Positions 43,359 through 58,504 of a stretch of 64,000 nucleotides of DNA are shown here, one piece after another; position 1 is the first letter of the stretch, and every line of letters starts with the position of its first letter. Location of the stretch: positions 1,123,501-1,187,500 of the forward strand of contig NC_086183.1 of the NCBI RefSeq assembly GCF_023053635.1, read 5' to 3'. Made by a program: the position numbers and the translations under genes. This DNA is from Elgaria multicarinata webbii. Lineage: Eukaryota; Chordata; Lepidosauria; Squamata; Anguidae. The notes under the pieces were generated by a model that saw nothing but the letters and a program-made list of their open reading frames with translations, was not told the origin of the DNA and ran no database searches.

Positions 43359-46300
43359 ATGGAGGAGCCCGCGCGTCGGCGGCACAGGAAGCGGAGCCCG
43401 CGCGGAAGCCGCTCCCCGCCGGGAAACTCGGGCGCCAGCAGGTAACGGGCCTGAGTAGGCTCCGCCTCTCGCGCTTCCTGGGCCTGGGCCTGGGCCTCAG
43501 CGACCGAGAGGAGGAGGAGGGTTCGGGCCGGGCCGCCCCGTCGCCCGCGGGGCCCCCTAAAGAGCGGGCCTGGAGCGCCGCTGGCGTGCTGGGCTTTGGG
43601 CGGCTAGTCGTGGGGCTGCGGTTGGGCCCTCGAGCCCGGTGTGTTGAGCGGCGTGTGCCCTTCTGGCTTTCTCTGTTTCTACTGATGGGGAGCCTGGTGC
43701 CTAATTTGATTTTTGTATCTTAAAAGATCACAGTCCAAGCGGAAAAACAAGTCCTCAGACAAAAGACGGAAATCTCCCCGAGAGAAAAGGAGCCGAAGTC
43801 CCCATCATGCTATACCTAAAGTGAAGCAGGTAAATGGACGCGTTGCAAATCATGTTCAGGGGCTCCATGGTGGTTTTCTTGATATGACGGGGAAATGTGG
43901 TAAGGCTTGGGAGCAAAACAAGTATGGACACATTGAGAGAAAAGCTGTTTGAATAGGAAATTACATCCTGAGCAAATATTAAATCTACCAGCAGAATAAA
44001 ACTACATCCCTACACATATTTCTTCAGAAGTCTCATTCCCTAGCAAGTGTGTTTAGGATTGTAGTTTATGTATCATAGCTTTATTGCCCAGTTTCTAACT
44101 CTGCTAGTTAACAGTTCAAGCACACTGTAACATTTCAGGAGGGTTTTTTCACCAAGGATCCTCAATTATTTTTAATTACAGTTTAGCTTGCTTGAGAAAA
44201 TTATTATTATTATTATTATTATTATTGTTATTATTGTTATTATTCAAATTTGGGAAGCCAGAAATAATCTCAGGGGTGGATAACTTGTGGCCCTCCAGAT
44301 GTTTTGGCCTACAACTCCCATTAGTTCTACCCAGCAATGCCAGTGTTCAACGGATGATGGAAGATGCAGGCCAAGTCATCTGGGGGGCCACCAGTTGCCC
44401 AGCCCTGTAACAATGAAGACTACTGTGACATTTTAAAGACCTGACAAATTTCTCTGAAAGTTTATGCCGTAATAAATTTGTTAGTTATCAAGGTGTCACA
44501 AGACTTACATGGTTACTTCTCCAGAATCTGAGCCTTCAAGGTTTTGTAGCTTAAATTTAAGACAGCAGGAAAAAAATATGGCCATTAAGCAAAGCACCAC
44601 TGTACTGACTAACAGATTTAGAGTTCAGTCCTACCAGTTGCACCCTTAGTGATTGGAAGCCCCTGACTTTGGAGGCATCCGATCATCCAATGAACGGTGG
44701 GAGAAGTGGCAGAGGCAATCTTCGCTTCTTCATCCAGATTTTGCTAGGTCTACATCTTAGCCCGTCTAGGGAGGGTGCTTCAGAGGGAGGGAAGGTGGCT
44801 GGAAGAGGCTTGGGATAACTTGTATCCTGGCCTCTCTGGTTTCCTCCCCTCCACACCCACCAGAACACCCCCCTCCTCCTCCAAGGTCTCTTTTCAACCT
44901 CAGAGGGCAGATGGCTGCAAGAGGAAGGGGAGTTGGATCTCCTGACTTCCCCTTCTGAGGTTGGAGCACTGTGAAGGGGGAATGCAATCAATACAGTCCC
45001 TGGGACCCTCAGCTAAGTATCGTAGGATTGCTCTCTAAGTCTTTCAGTTCTAGAAAATGTATTTGGAAAATATGAAAATGTGCATCATTGATATTCCTCA
45101 ATACGTCTTCTAACTTAATTCTTGTTGTTTCACTGTTATAGGAGCGAGAGGATCGCTCCCGGAGGGGACATGAAGAACGACAGCATCGAGATCATTCTGA
45201 ACTTGAGCACAGGCGAGACAGAAGCGATGACAAAGACAGACACCGGGGCCATTCAGGCCGAAGGAAGTCCCATAGAGATCAGCCTGGGAGTCACGAAAGG
45301 GAAAGAGACACTCATCATTTCCAGGATCAGCAAGCACAGAGGGAATTCTATAATGAGCGACGGCGTGAGCATCGTCAGCAGATGGAAGTGAGTGGTGATG
45401 AGGAGGAGAATCAGGAAACAAGGGGGCCTGACAGCAAGAACACAGACAAAGAGCCAGGTAACAAAGAAAAGCCGAGCTTTGAACTGTCTGGAGCACTCTT
45501 GGAGGATTCCAACACTTTCCGTGGCGTCGTGATCAAATACACAGAGCCCCCAGAAGCACGCATCCCCAAAAAGCGATGGCGCCTGTATCCTTTTAAGAAT
45601 GATGAGGTTCTTCCAGTTATGTACATTCACAGGCAGAGTGCCTATCTGTTGGGCAGACACCGGCGCATTGCTGATATCCCCATTGACCATCCCTCATGCT
45701 CCAAACAACATGCTGTCTTTCAGTACCGGTAAGTCTTGGTCTGTGGTGGGGGTGGGATGGGGAACACTAGATGCTTTCATGTCTCTGTGAACTCTTGAGT
45801 GGCCATGAGTTTTGGATTAGACAATACTTCCAGCTTACTGCCTGGAATGTATATAGCACAGAACAGGAGACAGTGTTAATGATTTCTAGTGGATCATTTG
45901 GTTGGCCAAGTGTGTACTCACCTGCAATTGCTGCCTCCTTGCCATTTCATCCTTGTCCTGAAAGTTTCTGCCAAACAAATTTATCCCCTGTGTTTTTGAT
46001 CATAACATCTCTCTTCTCACCTACAGTGTCACTAGTGTAAGAACTATCAACAGGAGTATTAATAATAGTGCAAATGAAGGGCTGAAAGAGTCAGTCAGGG
46101 CAGACACTCTTGGGAGAAGGGGATTAAATACATTATTGATAACTACTCAAGAGAATGGTGCTGTTTGTGTGTTGAAAGAGGAAATGTTTTAGTTACTTAC
46201 TGGGTCATGTAGTACAGGAATGTGTGACCTACATTTATCATTAATAATATAGTGCCATCTATGTGCGTGGCACTTTACAAAGAATATGTGCGTGACAGCT

Positions 46301-49300
46301 CCCTATCCCAAGGGGCTTAAATAGACACAAGGAAACAACAAAGGAAGAGGAGGAATGGAGGCTGGGAGAAACAGGAGTGGGGGAAACACAATTATTTCAC
46401 TGGTGAGATGTTCCAAAGGCTTCCTGAAAAAGGTGAGCTGGAAGAGTGAATGTTACAAGAAGAGATACATTGGGATATAAGAGCAGAGAAATGAGGAGGG
46501 GGGCAGAATTTGGGGGATTTCGAAGGTAAAGACAAGAAGTTTGTGCAGGATCTGGGAGTGAACAGAGAGCCAGTGTGGGTGTAGAATCATAGAATTGTTG
46601 AGTTGGAAAGGACCACAAGGATCATGTAGTCCAACTCTCTACAATGCGCAGGAAAACCAGTTCCACCATCCATGAGAGGTGGCTGTCCAGCCTTTTCTTA
46701 AAAACCTCCAGAGATGGAGAACCCACAATCTTCATATGTAGACTGGTCCACTGTTGTACAGATCTTATTGTCAAGAAGTTTTTCCTTATAGTTAATCAAA
46801 ATCTAGGTAGCTGTAATGTATACCCATTGTTGTGGGTCCTAATTTCTGTGGCCATGGAAAATAGTTCTTGACTATCTTCCCGAAGGCATCCTTTTATGTA
46901 CCTAACATGTCTCCCCTCAGCTTCTTTTCTCCAGACTGAACATCCCAAGTTCCTTCAACCTGTCCTTGTAGGGCATGGCCTCAAGTCCCTGTATCATCTC
47001 TGTTGCCCTCCTCAACCTGTTCTAACCTGTCAATTTCTTTCTGGAAATGTGGTGCCCAGAATCGTGTGCTCTCACTAGTATCAAGTAGAGAGGAATCAGG
47101 ACTTTGATACAATGCTTCTTCTAATGCAGCCCAGAACTGCATTAGCCCTTCTAGCAGCTATCTCACGCTGCTGACTCATGTTCACATTGCTGTCAACGAC
47201 CACACCCAAAACCTTCTCCAATGTAGTGCTACCAAGCCATGAATCCCCCATCTTGTATGTGTACTCTACATTTTTCCTCCCTAAATGTAATACCTTACAT
47301 TTCTCCCTGTTAAAGGACATCTTGTCTCTCTCAGCTCAGTCTTCCAACCTGTCCAAGTCAGATTGCAGTCTCATTCTGTCACCATGGGGGTTGGCCAGAC
47401 CTCACAGTTTTATATCATCTGCAAATTCGATAAGTGCATCAATCCCATCATCCAGGTCATTAATAAAAATGTTGAATAATACTGCCCCCAAGATAGAGCA
47501 CTGTGCTACCCCACTGGTTACATGACCTATTTTTAACAAAGCCATGCTGACTCTGCACAGCATTGTCTACAAGATGCTTACAAATGGCCTGCTTTATTAC
47601 CTGCTCTAGGATCTTTCCAGGATTGATGGTTAGGCTCACTGGTTGGTAATTACTGGGATCGTCTTTTTTCCCTTTCTCGAAGAGGAGGACTACATTTGCT
47701 TTTCTTCAATCCCCTAGTACCTCCCCAGTTCTCCAGGACTCCTAAAAGATAATTGACAGAGGTCCTGACAGCTCTTCAGCCAGTTCCTTTAATATTCTAC
47801 GGTGTATTTTATCAGGGCCTAGGGACTTGAAGGCATTCAAATTGGCTAGAAGTTCCTGTACCACATCCTTATTGATCCACACCCTCCTGTTGTGTTCATA
47901 CCCAGTCTATTCCACTCAACTCATCATTTCCTTTGGATGTAAAGGCAGAGGCAAAATCGTAGTTGACTTTCTCTGCTTTCTCTTGGTCATCTGTTAAGAT
48001 TCCTCCATTTGGTGTAAGCAGTGAGCCCACTGCCTCTGTTGTCTTCCTCTTGTTGCTTGACATATTTAAAGAAACTCTTCTTGCTGGTTTTTGCCTCCTT
48101 TGCTAGCCTGAGCTCATTTTCTGCCTTTGCCTTCCTGACCTCATTTCTACATTTCTGGGCCAAAGCTCTGTAGACTTCCTTGGTCAGAAGCCCTTCTTTC
48201 CATTGCCAGTAACCACCCTTTTTTTAGTCTCAATTCCTTCATGAAGTGCTTGTTCAATCACGTTGGCTTCTTTAGACGTCTCTTCATTTTCTTCTTCATT
48301 GGTATTGTTTGAGACTGTGCTATCCTTAATTCTTCTTTCAAGAAATCCCAGCTGGCTACAACACACATGCCTTTAAGGTTTTCTACCCATGGTATTTTCC
48401 TTACTATTTCTCTTAGTTTGTTTAAATTGGCCTTCCTAAAATCCATGGTTTGTTGTTTGACCATTTTTTACCAAACTATTTGTCAAAATCACGAACTCTA
48501 ACAATGTGTGGTCACTTGTACCCAATTTTTTCCCCACTTTAATATCTTTAGTCAACTCCTCCCTGTTAGTAAGAATCAAATCCAAGGTAGCAGATCCCCT
48601 AGTGCCCACCTCAACCTTTGGAAAGAGAAAATTATCACCAGTACAAGTCAAGAACTTTTCTGACATCCAACAAATTTGTGGGTAGTTGAAATTTACCATC
48701 ACAATCACTTCATGTTTTTTTGAGGCTTCAGTAATCTGCTTTAGTAAATTGTCATCTCACTCTTCTGACTGGTTTGGTAGTCTGTAGCAAACACCTAGCA
48801 AGATATCCCTTCTGTTAGGTCTCTCTTCTGTCTTAACCTGGAGGTTTTCAAGACTTGTATTTCCATTACTTCTGTACAGGTAAGTTCATTCCTGATATAC
48901 AGCGCTACACCACCTCCTCTCTTGTGTTGCCTATTTCTCTGAAACAAGGTGTACCCATCAAGCCTCATCTTCCACTGGCGGTATTTCAGGAAGGGGTGTC
49001 ACATGGTCAGAGCAATTAGAGAGGTGAATTAGGTTTGGCAGAAAAGTGCTGGATAGGCATTGAAGGTGATACAACAAAAGTCCCGAGAGAAGATGATCAC
49101 CAGGATTTTCCCCGAGGTGGCTTTTTTTTTTAAGGGAGAAGCCATGGGATGGGATGATACTACGCAGGGGCACTATATAGAGGGAGAATAGTAGAGGGCC
49201 AGGTACAGAGCCCTGAAGGACTCCAAAGGAGAGAGGGAAAGCTGAGGCAGTGTGTCCCCTATAAAAACATTGAAAGAACGAAAGAAGTTAGGTAGGAAGA

Positions 49301-50831
49301 GAACTAGCAGAAGACAGAATTCCAGAGGCCTATGGAATAAAGGCAGCCAGGCAGGGGAAAGTGATCATGTGTATTGAAGGTGGCAAAGAAGTCAAGGAGG
49401 ATGAGGACTGGCACAGAGGAGGTGGTGGTGGTTTTGGTGAAGGCAGTTTCAGTGGAGCGCAGAGGGTGGAAGCCAGATGTGTGTGTGTGTAAATAGGAAC
49501 TGCAAGAAAGATGGAGTAAGTAACACATTCCAGGAATTTTCAAGGTATATTGCAGGGGAGAGGGGAGAACGGGGAATTATGCTATGTTTGAATGCTAAAT
49601 GGAAAGAGACAGAGGAGCGAGGTAGGCTTATGATATGGTGGAGAGCCTGGTTAATGACAAAGGAGATGGGAACTAGAAGTCAAGGGAGAATAAGATGGGG
49701 GTGTCCTCCACTCCTATAAAAACGGAAAGGGGAGGGCCAGTGGAGGGAGAGCTGAAAGAGGAGAGAGTTAGAGAGGATGGATTCAGTTTTAGCACTGAAG
49801 AAGGAAGCACAATCTTGAGGAGAAAGAGTGAGGAAAGGGGAGGGGGATGGACAGGCTAGAGCAGTGCTTGGGAGTCCTAGACTTGCTGTGGTGCAGAGGT
49901 GAAACAGCGTCGTTTCGCCACGTTGATGGCAAAAGAGCAAACTCTTTGTTCTCTAAAAGTATTGAGCTGCACACAAACAGATTTTGAATGGAGTGAGTGA
50001 GCCAGGGCTAGGACTGAGAGAAAAAATAGTTTGTTGGACCAATGAGGCAAATATGTCGAACGTTGAGGGCAGGGAGGAAATGAAGGTGCGGACTGGAACA
50101 CTGATAATATCAGAGGGATGAAGCCAGGTTTCAAGGAGGGCAAGTAGCTTGAGCAACCGAGAAAGGATTGTGATCTTGGATCATGACCATTTCCTAGATG
50201 AAGGCCGTTCCAGAGGGAACAGTAGAAGAAAAGCAAGAAAGGCAATGAATAGGAATGGGGTTTGGGCAGAAAGGGTGGCAGGATGCCAAGATGTTTGAAA
50301 GAAGGGTCTCTGGTAGTATCAGAAGTGCAGTCAGTCCTGATTCACCTGGGCACATGCAGGCTCTTCAGAGGCTGCAGATAGGGGGAAGGAGTTCTCTGGG
50401 CGGGAGGGACACTTGGGCAAAGGTGTGGTCTCTGCAGAGTTTAGAGAAGAGGCTGGAAATGGGGCAAAATGTAATGTTCACATGCCGTGTGACAACGCTG
50501 TGCTTCCAGGTGTGCTTCTGTTAATCAACATGAATCTCTGTTTCTTGCAAGGCTTGTGGAATACACCCGCTCTGATGGCACCGCGGGCCGGAAGGTAAAG
50601 CCCTACATCATTGACCTTGGCTCAGGCAATGGCACATTTTTGAATAACCAGCGAATTGAGCCTCAGCGCTATTATGAATTGAAAGAGAAGGATGTGTTGA
50701 AATTCGGGTTCAGCAGCAGGGAGTATGTCCTCCTCCATGAGTCATCAGATACCACAGAGGTGGATCAGAAGACAGAGAAGGAGGAGGAGGAGGAAGAGGA
50801 GGAGGAAGAGGAGGAGGAAGAATCTACCTGA
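43359..50831 (+). CDS. SNIP1: Smad nuclear-interacting protein 1, complete
   Basis: Nuclear FHA-domain protein that associates with the spliceosome (RES-like complex), binds SMADs and p300, and helps pri-miRNA processing. Coding exons: 43359-43441, 43727-43829, 45142-45728, 50552-50831 (1053 bp, 350 residues; human about 396, the shortfall lying in the variable Arg/Ser region). The N terminus is Arg/Ser-rich with RSRSPHH-type dipeptides; a His/Arg/Asp-rich low-complexity stretch follows. The FHA domain spans about residues 200-325: [12 protein letters not shown] at 233-234, S249-x2-H252, and the loop [10 protein letters not shown] at 281-290. The domain is split by intron 3 after Tyr257. An acidic poly-Glu tail (about 13-14 Glu) ends in ST. 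Intron 3 (4.8 kb) holds nested LINEs. Confidence 0.95.
44198..44243 (+). repeat. (ATT)n microsatellite in SNIP1 intron 2
   Basis: About 14 ATT units with two GTT interruptions. It may be the tail of the repeat that follows. Confidence 0.85.
44273..44409. mobile_element. Palindromic MITE, family H, copy 4
   Basis: 'ggataacttgtggccctcca', 'gatgttttggcctacaactc' and 'ccattag' at the left; 'ggatgatggaagatgcaggc', 'ggggggccaccagttgccca' at the right. This is the clearest inverted arrangement of the family in the window. Confidence 0.7.
44420..44515 (-). repeat. Interspersed repeat family E, antisense fragment
   Basis: The reverse complement reads 'aagtcttgtgacacctt' then 'actaacaaatttatt'. This matches 'gagtcttgtggcactttaaa' and 'gactagcaaatttatt' at 52203-52238. 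The class is unknown. Confidence 0.55.
46227..50250 (-). mobile_element. L2-like LINE, very degenerate, split by a CR1
   Basis: Outer parts are 46227-46581 and about 48961-50250. The left edge has the 3'-end phrase 'tatagtgccatctatgtgcg' and 'ccctatcccaaggggcttaa'. On the minus strand near 49300-49540 a reverse transcriptase palm remnant reads '[16 protein letters not shown]' then '[16 protein letters not shown]', which is L2/CR1-group type. Purine-rich antisense sequence continues to about 50250. This is the oldest-looking LINE in the window; borders are approximate. Confidence 0.6.
46582..48960 (-). mobile_element. CR1 LINE, 2.4 kb, nested inside the L2-like element
   Basis: The reversed CR1 terminus starts at 46582 ('agaatcatagaattgttgag'). 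Minus-strand translation gives, from 5' to 3', endonuclease remnants '[19 protein letters not shown]', '[20 protein letters not shown]' and '[15 protein letters not shown]', then RT/C-terminal text '[17 protein letters not shown]' and '[18 protein letters not shown]'. It is longer but much more decayed than the copies at 40.3 and 58.5 kb. Confidence 0.85.
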
Positions 50832-52160
50832 CAGCAAGTTAGGGTGTGGATGGAACCTTTTTCTGCAGCTGAGCTCAAATCCTTAGTGAGGATGTTGAGT
50901 CCTTGCTGTACTGATGCCTCTCACTGCCTTAAAATCTGCTGTCTTTAACTGGACACGTTATTGGTGGTTTTGGGAACTCCTCATACACTCACTGTGTTGA
51001 TGTTTATGGACCTGTGGCTTCTCAGATGATTCAAGGAACGGAGGGTGCTTTTCATGCCTAACTTGGCAGAGCAGTGGTGGTGCTGGAGTTCTTTAGTATA
51101 TCTTGAAGCAACAAACCATACTGGACAAAACACGGCCTTTTCCAAATAACTAACACTTTATTTTGCTTTTTATTTCTTTCCCCCTTGAAAACAGTTTTAA
51201 AATAGATGCTACTTATTTTTTTAAGTAGAGTTTTGGGATAAACAAAGCCTGATGGGTGTTCTGTAATGTCTCTAGTTGTCTTTATAATGTGTTAAGATGA
51301 AAAATGCATAACTTTTTATGTATTTCTAGGGTTCATGTAGACTATTTCGCATCAAAATAGGTTTTCAGGGATATCCTTTGCACATCCCAGGCAGTGCAGT
51401 CTGGGCTGAAAAGGAACTGTTCCTGTGTCTTTCTGGCTTCCTTACCAGTGAAGTGGTGTGTGTGTGTGTGTCTGTCTTTCTTTCTTTCTGTGGTGCCTGT
51501 ACTGCCCCATGGATATATTTTTCACTTAGTTTGGCAAGTATAATTTCCCTCCCAAAATTAAAATAAGAATAGTTTCCTTTGTTTACAGATGCCAACTGGT
51601 AGCAAGAGGAGAGGCCGTGTATTCATCATTGTGGGAGGGCACAAGAACTTGTTCCACAGTAAGCTTTTTGAGCCCTGAAAACTTTTTCTATTACTGAAGT
51701 TTTGTGCACAGCTGCCTTGTAATAAATGAAACAATTTGCTGTACCCGAGTCAATAACTTTCCTTTCTGGCCCACACTTTGAGAGCACTTTCTGTTTGCAT
51801 AAATGTATTGTGTAAATAGGATTGTGTGTGTAGAACAATATGAAGTGTACATTAAGATAAAGTTTATCATGTACATTTTGGGCCAAATTTGCAGGTTTTC
51901 AAGCAGTTGGTAACAGAGACTGTTCTGGACAGTAATATCTCTGGGATCCTACGAGTCCCTATTTTTAAAATAAATAAAGGATTTGTAAATTTAGCGTGAA
52001 TACCCTCACTGATGCTATGTTGTTGTTTTATGTAAAATAATCTCTCCTACTTCTCTAAGATATGACTAATCAAAATAATCAGAAAAGACTACCTTTGGCA
52101 TTTTTCATTTTCATTAATACATTCTACAAGCAGCAGCTGTCTAGTGGAAACCATTCTAGT
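50832..52160 (+). other. SNIP1 3' UTR and downstream DNA
   Basis: Unique-looking AT-rich sequence after the stop. AATAAA signals lie at 51721-51726 and 51969-51978 (two overlapping hexamers), so a 3' UTR of about 0.9-1.15 kb is likely. A short (GT)n is at about 51457-51471. Confidence 0.55.
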
Positions 52161-52164
52161 CTTT

Positions 52165-52320
52165 CTCCAGAGGGGTAGTCGTGTTGGTCTGTTGCAGAAA
52201 AAAGAGTCTTGTGGCACTTTAAAGACTAGCAAATTTATTCCAGCATAAGCTTTCATTGACACTGACATCAGATTTTCTCTGAAGAAGCTCTGTGGTCTAT
52301 TGTTCGTAGCCAAAGCCCGA
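52165..52320 (+). repeat. Interspersed repeat family E
   Basis: 'ggtagtcgtgttggtctgtt', 'gagtcttgtggcactttaaa', 'gactagcaaatttattccag' and 'cataagctttcattgacact', followed by 'gaagaagctctgtgg'. A second, antisense piece is at 44420-44515. The family is one I have seen in reptile sequence, but its class is not clear to me. Confidence 0.6.
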
Positions 52321-52763
52321 TAATCCAACCCATTTCTTTTCCATGCGGTAACATTGTGAGCAGAAGAGTGCAGGTGATCCCTCTCAGAAATATAAGGCTG
52401 GACCAGATGGATTTTACTCTGATGCCACAAGCTAATTCTTACACTCTGGGCCCTGGCAAATGCACTATTCACAACCTCTGCATAGCCTATTGACTGTGGA
52501 GTCTATAGAATCTTTGATATGCCTCTGCTTAGAAACACCATTTTATTTGTATACTGCTCCATGACTTGAAAGGGATCCCAAAGCAGTGAGCAACATATTA
52601 AAATACAGTAAGTGAGCAATTAAATATAAGTCAAAACAAAAATTATATTTAGGAAGGCAGAACAAAAAACTATGGATGAAAGGACATTTATCAGAAGCCT
52701 TTGTCTGAGAAGCTGTCAGGAAGGGGATGCAGGATTGTGTTTGCTGGCCACATTCAATGTAAT

Positions 52764-53079
52764 GGGCCAGTTCGCACAATCATGCAGCCTATTGTGGCTT
52801 ACTTAAACAATGGTGGCTTGCCTGTGTCAAAGGCCATTTTGAATATTCAACCGCTATGGTTGTGTGGTCCAAATCTGGGTGACAAGGTTTGAGGGTTAAG
52901 CAATCCTCAACCCCACAGCAGACCATGGGTTATTTAACCCTCCAACAACCCCTGCTGCTCAGGTGTGGTGGGCCGGGGGTGGGGGTAAGCATTTAAATTG
53001 GCCACCAGCATATGCCACAAGCCACAGTGTGTGGCTTATATAAGCCAGCATGGGCTGCATCCATCAAGCGAACTCAGTC
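52764..53079. mobile_element. Non-autonomous TIR element, about 316 bp
   Basis: The left end GGGCCAGTTCGCACAATCAT then 'gcagcctattgtggctta' mirrors the right end read in reverse: 'tgactgagttcgcttgatgg', 'atgcagcccatgctggctta'. Internal dyads (gagggttaagcaatcctcaa; aagccacagtgtgtggctta) make it strongly self-complementary. Ends relate it to the elements at 13567-15119 and 57033-60299. Confidence 0.65.
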
Positions 53080-53299
53080 AGAATCAGGCCTTTACTGGCC
53101 AACGTTCATGGTTCCTGTACACACACAAGGCTGTGTTCACTCGACAAGCATACAGGGCCGTAGTCTTATAAAAGTAATTTTAAACCACAACTGGTTTAAT
53201 TTCTTATTAATCCGAATATCAAACACCTTAAAGCCATGGCCCCTTTGTTCCTGGTGTCTTAAGTCTCCGGGTCTCGCTGGAAGCCCACCTGATCTAGGC

Positions 53300-56352
<3,053 letters not shown>

Positions 56353-56539
56353 TGAGTTGGGCAAGTCCCAGGTGGGGTGTGTGTGTGTATCTGTGGTGGG
56401 CTTGTAGAAACCCTTTCCTTGGATCTCCCCCCCCCCCTTGGATAATTTCTCTGACTTGGTGCAGAGAAATTATCTGACCAAATCTTTCTTTTGTGGAGGG
56501 CAGTTGATGAAAGTACCTACATTTTAATATCTCACCCAA

Positions 56540-56665
56540 TAAGTTCAGGGTGGCATATAAGCTCTACATCCACATCTATTTTATCCTCTCCACAAGAGGT
56601 AGGCGAGGCTGAGAGAGTAGGACTGGCCAAAGGCTGCCAAGTGGGGATTTGAAGCAGGGCCTCCC
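56540..56665 (-). repeat. tRNA-derived SINE, family B, antisense fragment
   Basis: 'agggtggcatataagctcta', 'attttatcctctccacaaga', 'ggtaggcgaggctgagagag' and 'gtggggatttgaag' (reversed B-box) match family B. Both ends are eroded. Confidence 0.65.
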
Positions 56666-56841
56666 TGGTCAGAGCGAACAATGTACAATTTCCAGACATT
56701 TTGAAGCCATGTGGGGAAATAAAGTTTTTTTCTGTGGGTGGGGTGTTTTAAAAAAGCAGAAATATTGGGTTAAACTGCAAAGTATGTAGTACTTTTTTGA
56801 AGCGCTCTTTACAGCTCTAAAGTCATTTTGAACACTTAAGA

Positions 56842-56936
56842 CAGTGTTCTCCAACCTATTATCCTCCAGATGTATTGGCCAGTGGTCAGGAATGCTGGGG
56901 GTTATAGTCCAATATCTCATGAGAGCAGTTACTTGG
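56842..56936. mobile_element. Palindromic MITE, family H, copy 6
   Basis: 'gttctccaacctattatcct', 'ccagatgtattggccagtgg' and 'gctgggggttatagtccaat', a shortened family H copy. Confidence 0.55.
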
Positions 56937-57560
56937 GAAAGGCCACATTAGGAATATAAGATGCATTATGTATAACTTGGTTTGCTTATACAATTGTCAT
57001 TACAATTTAAAATGTTTAAAAAGAAACTCAGTGACTGGGCTTGAACAAGATGATAACCAATGATGGGTTAAACAATCCACGTAACCCACCATGAGTTGTC
57101 GTATCGTGTGGAGGTGTTTGTTTTTTTAACCCACAGTGGGTTAATTTGTGGAAATTGTGCAGAGTGGTGTATTTAAACCACCGTTGGTTATCGTGTCGTG
57201 TGGAGGGCACTGTGGGTTATTTTCGTTGGCTACAGAGTCGCTAGGCAAGAGCGGTCAAAGTGGTGGCAGCCGCTCTACTCGAGCCAGCAGAACTCTTATT
57301 TTCAGCAGCAGGGGATGATGGGATACAAGATGGACTGAGAAGAGGAGGGAGGGTGGGGGACGAGTTAGTCAACTCACTGTGGATTAATAATCCATTCACA
57401 GTTCCTTACAACCAGCTCACAGTTGGTTATTTCTCTGGCCGCATCCTGACGACACAGTAGTCAACTCCACGGATGACTATTTGGGGGTACCTGCAACACA
57501 ACATGGTTGTAGTCAGCTGTGGAGTTAACTATTCACGTTTGGCTGAGTATTGCTATCTCC

Positions 57561-58014
57561 CAACCGCTCTCCGCCCTGCTGGAGAGCCTTGATGCCCCGC
57601 CCTCATTTGCCACAAACTCGTGGTGGTGAATGGGGACAGGGACGCCAGGACCTCCTGCCTGCTCTCAGGCTCGCCCCCACTTCCCCCGCAGAGAGCCAGC
57701 CATCCCTGCCCCCTCCCCTCCGAATGGCGGCAGTGGTTCCCACTTTCCATATCGGGACGCCACGGAGAAAGACGCAGGAGAGCCGCCCGCTGCTTCGGCA
57801 CAAAGAACTTCCTTCGCAGCGTCCCGATATGGAAAGCACGAACCAGCGCCGCCATTCGGAGGGGAGGGGAGCGGACAGCTGGCTCTCTGCGGGGGAAGTG
57901 GGGGTGAACCTGAGAGCAGGCAGGAGGTCCTGGCGTCCCTGTCCTCATTCACCACCACCACAAGTTTGTGGCAAACGAGGTCGGGGCACCAAGGCTCTCC
58001 AGCAGGAGATGGTT
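57561..58014. repeat. Large inverted repeat (arms ~200 bp, spacer ~58 bp)
   Basis: The left arm, about 57561-57760, and right arm, about 57819-58014, are reverse complements at roughly 90% identity by eye. Landmarks are 'ctgctggagagcctt' at the left and 'aaggctctccagcag' at the right; 'ggacgccaggacctcctgcc' and its complement 'ggcaggaggtcctggcgtcc'; and 'ccatatcgggacgc' and 'gcgtcccgatatgg' flanking the loop. Confidence 0.9.
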
Positions 58015-58155
58015 GCGCGTTCTGCCCCACAAGCCGTTTGCATATCGGCTCGAGTGGATGGAAGGAGCTCCTTCCATCTCCTTAAGCTGATATCCAAATG
58101 GATCGCAGGTATGTGTGGAAGAGACATGCATGATCTGCGGTGCCCCACCCAAGGA

Positions 58156-58504
58156 TATTTATTTATTTATTTATTGCGTTTCTATATCGCCCAATAGCCG
58201 AAGCTCTCTGGGTGGTTCACAAAAATTAAAACCATGAAAACAATTCAAGGTATAACACAAACAGTAAAAAACACAGTATCAAAGTACAATATAAAAGCAC
58301 AACTAGGGTAAAACTGAGTAGCGATGCAGAGATTAATACAGATTTAAAACAACAAAGTTAAAAGTCTAAGATGGTAAACTATTAAAATACTGGGAAAATA
58401 AAAAGGCCATCACTTGGCATCGAAAAGAGTATAACGTAGGTGCCAGGCGAACCTCTCTAGGGAGCTCATTCCACAGCTGGGGTGCCACAGCAGAGAAGGC
58501 GGGT
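58156..58504 (-). repeat. LINE 3' region, antisense, inside the TIR element
   Basis: (TTTA)n, 'tctatatcgcccaatagccg', 'aagctctctgggtggttcac', 'aaaaggccatcacttggcat' and 'ctcattccacagctggggtg', the exact reverse of the tail at 17.4-17.66 kb. It is cut off where the CR1 begins. Confidence 0.8.

Noticed and set aside
57550-58197. 215-codon ORF and mirrored ORFs over the inverted repeat
   Set aside because: Both arms yield the same peptide-like text on opposite strands because of the palindrome; no known domain.
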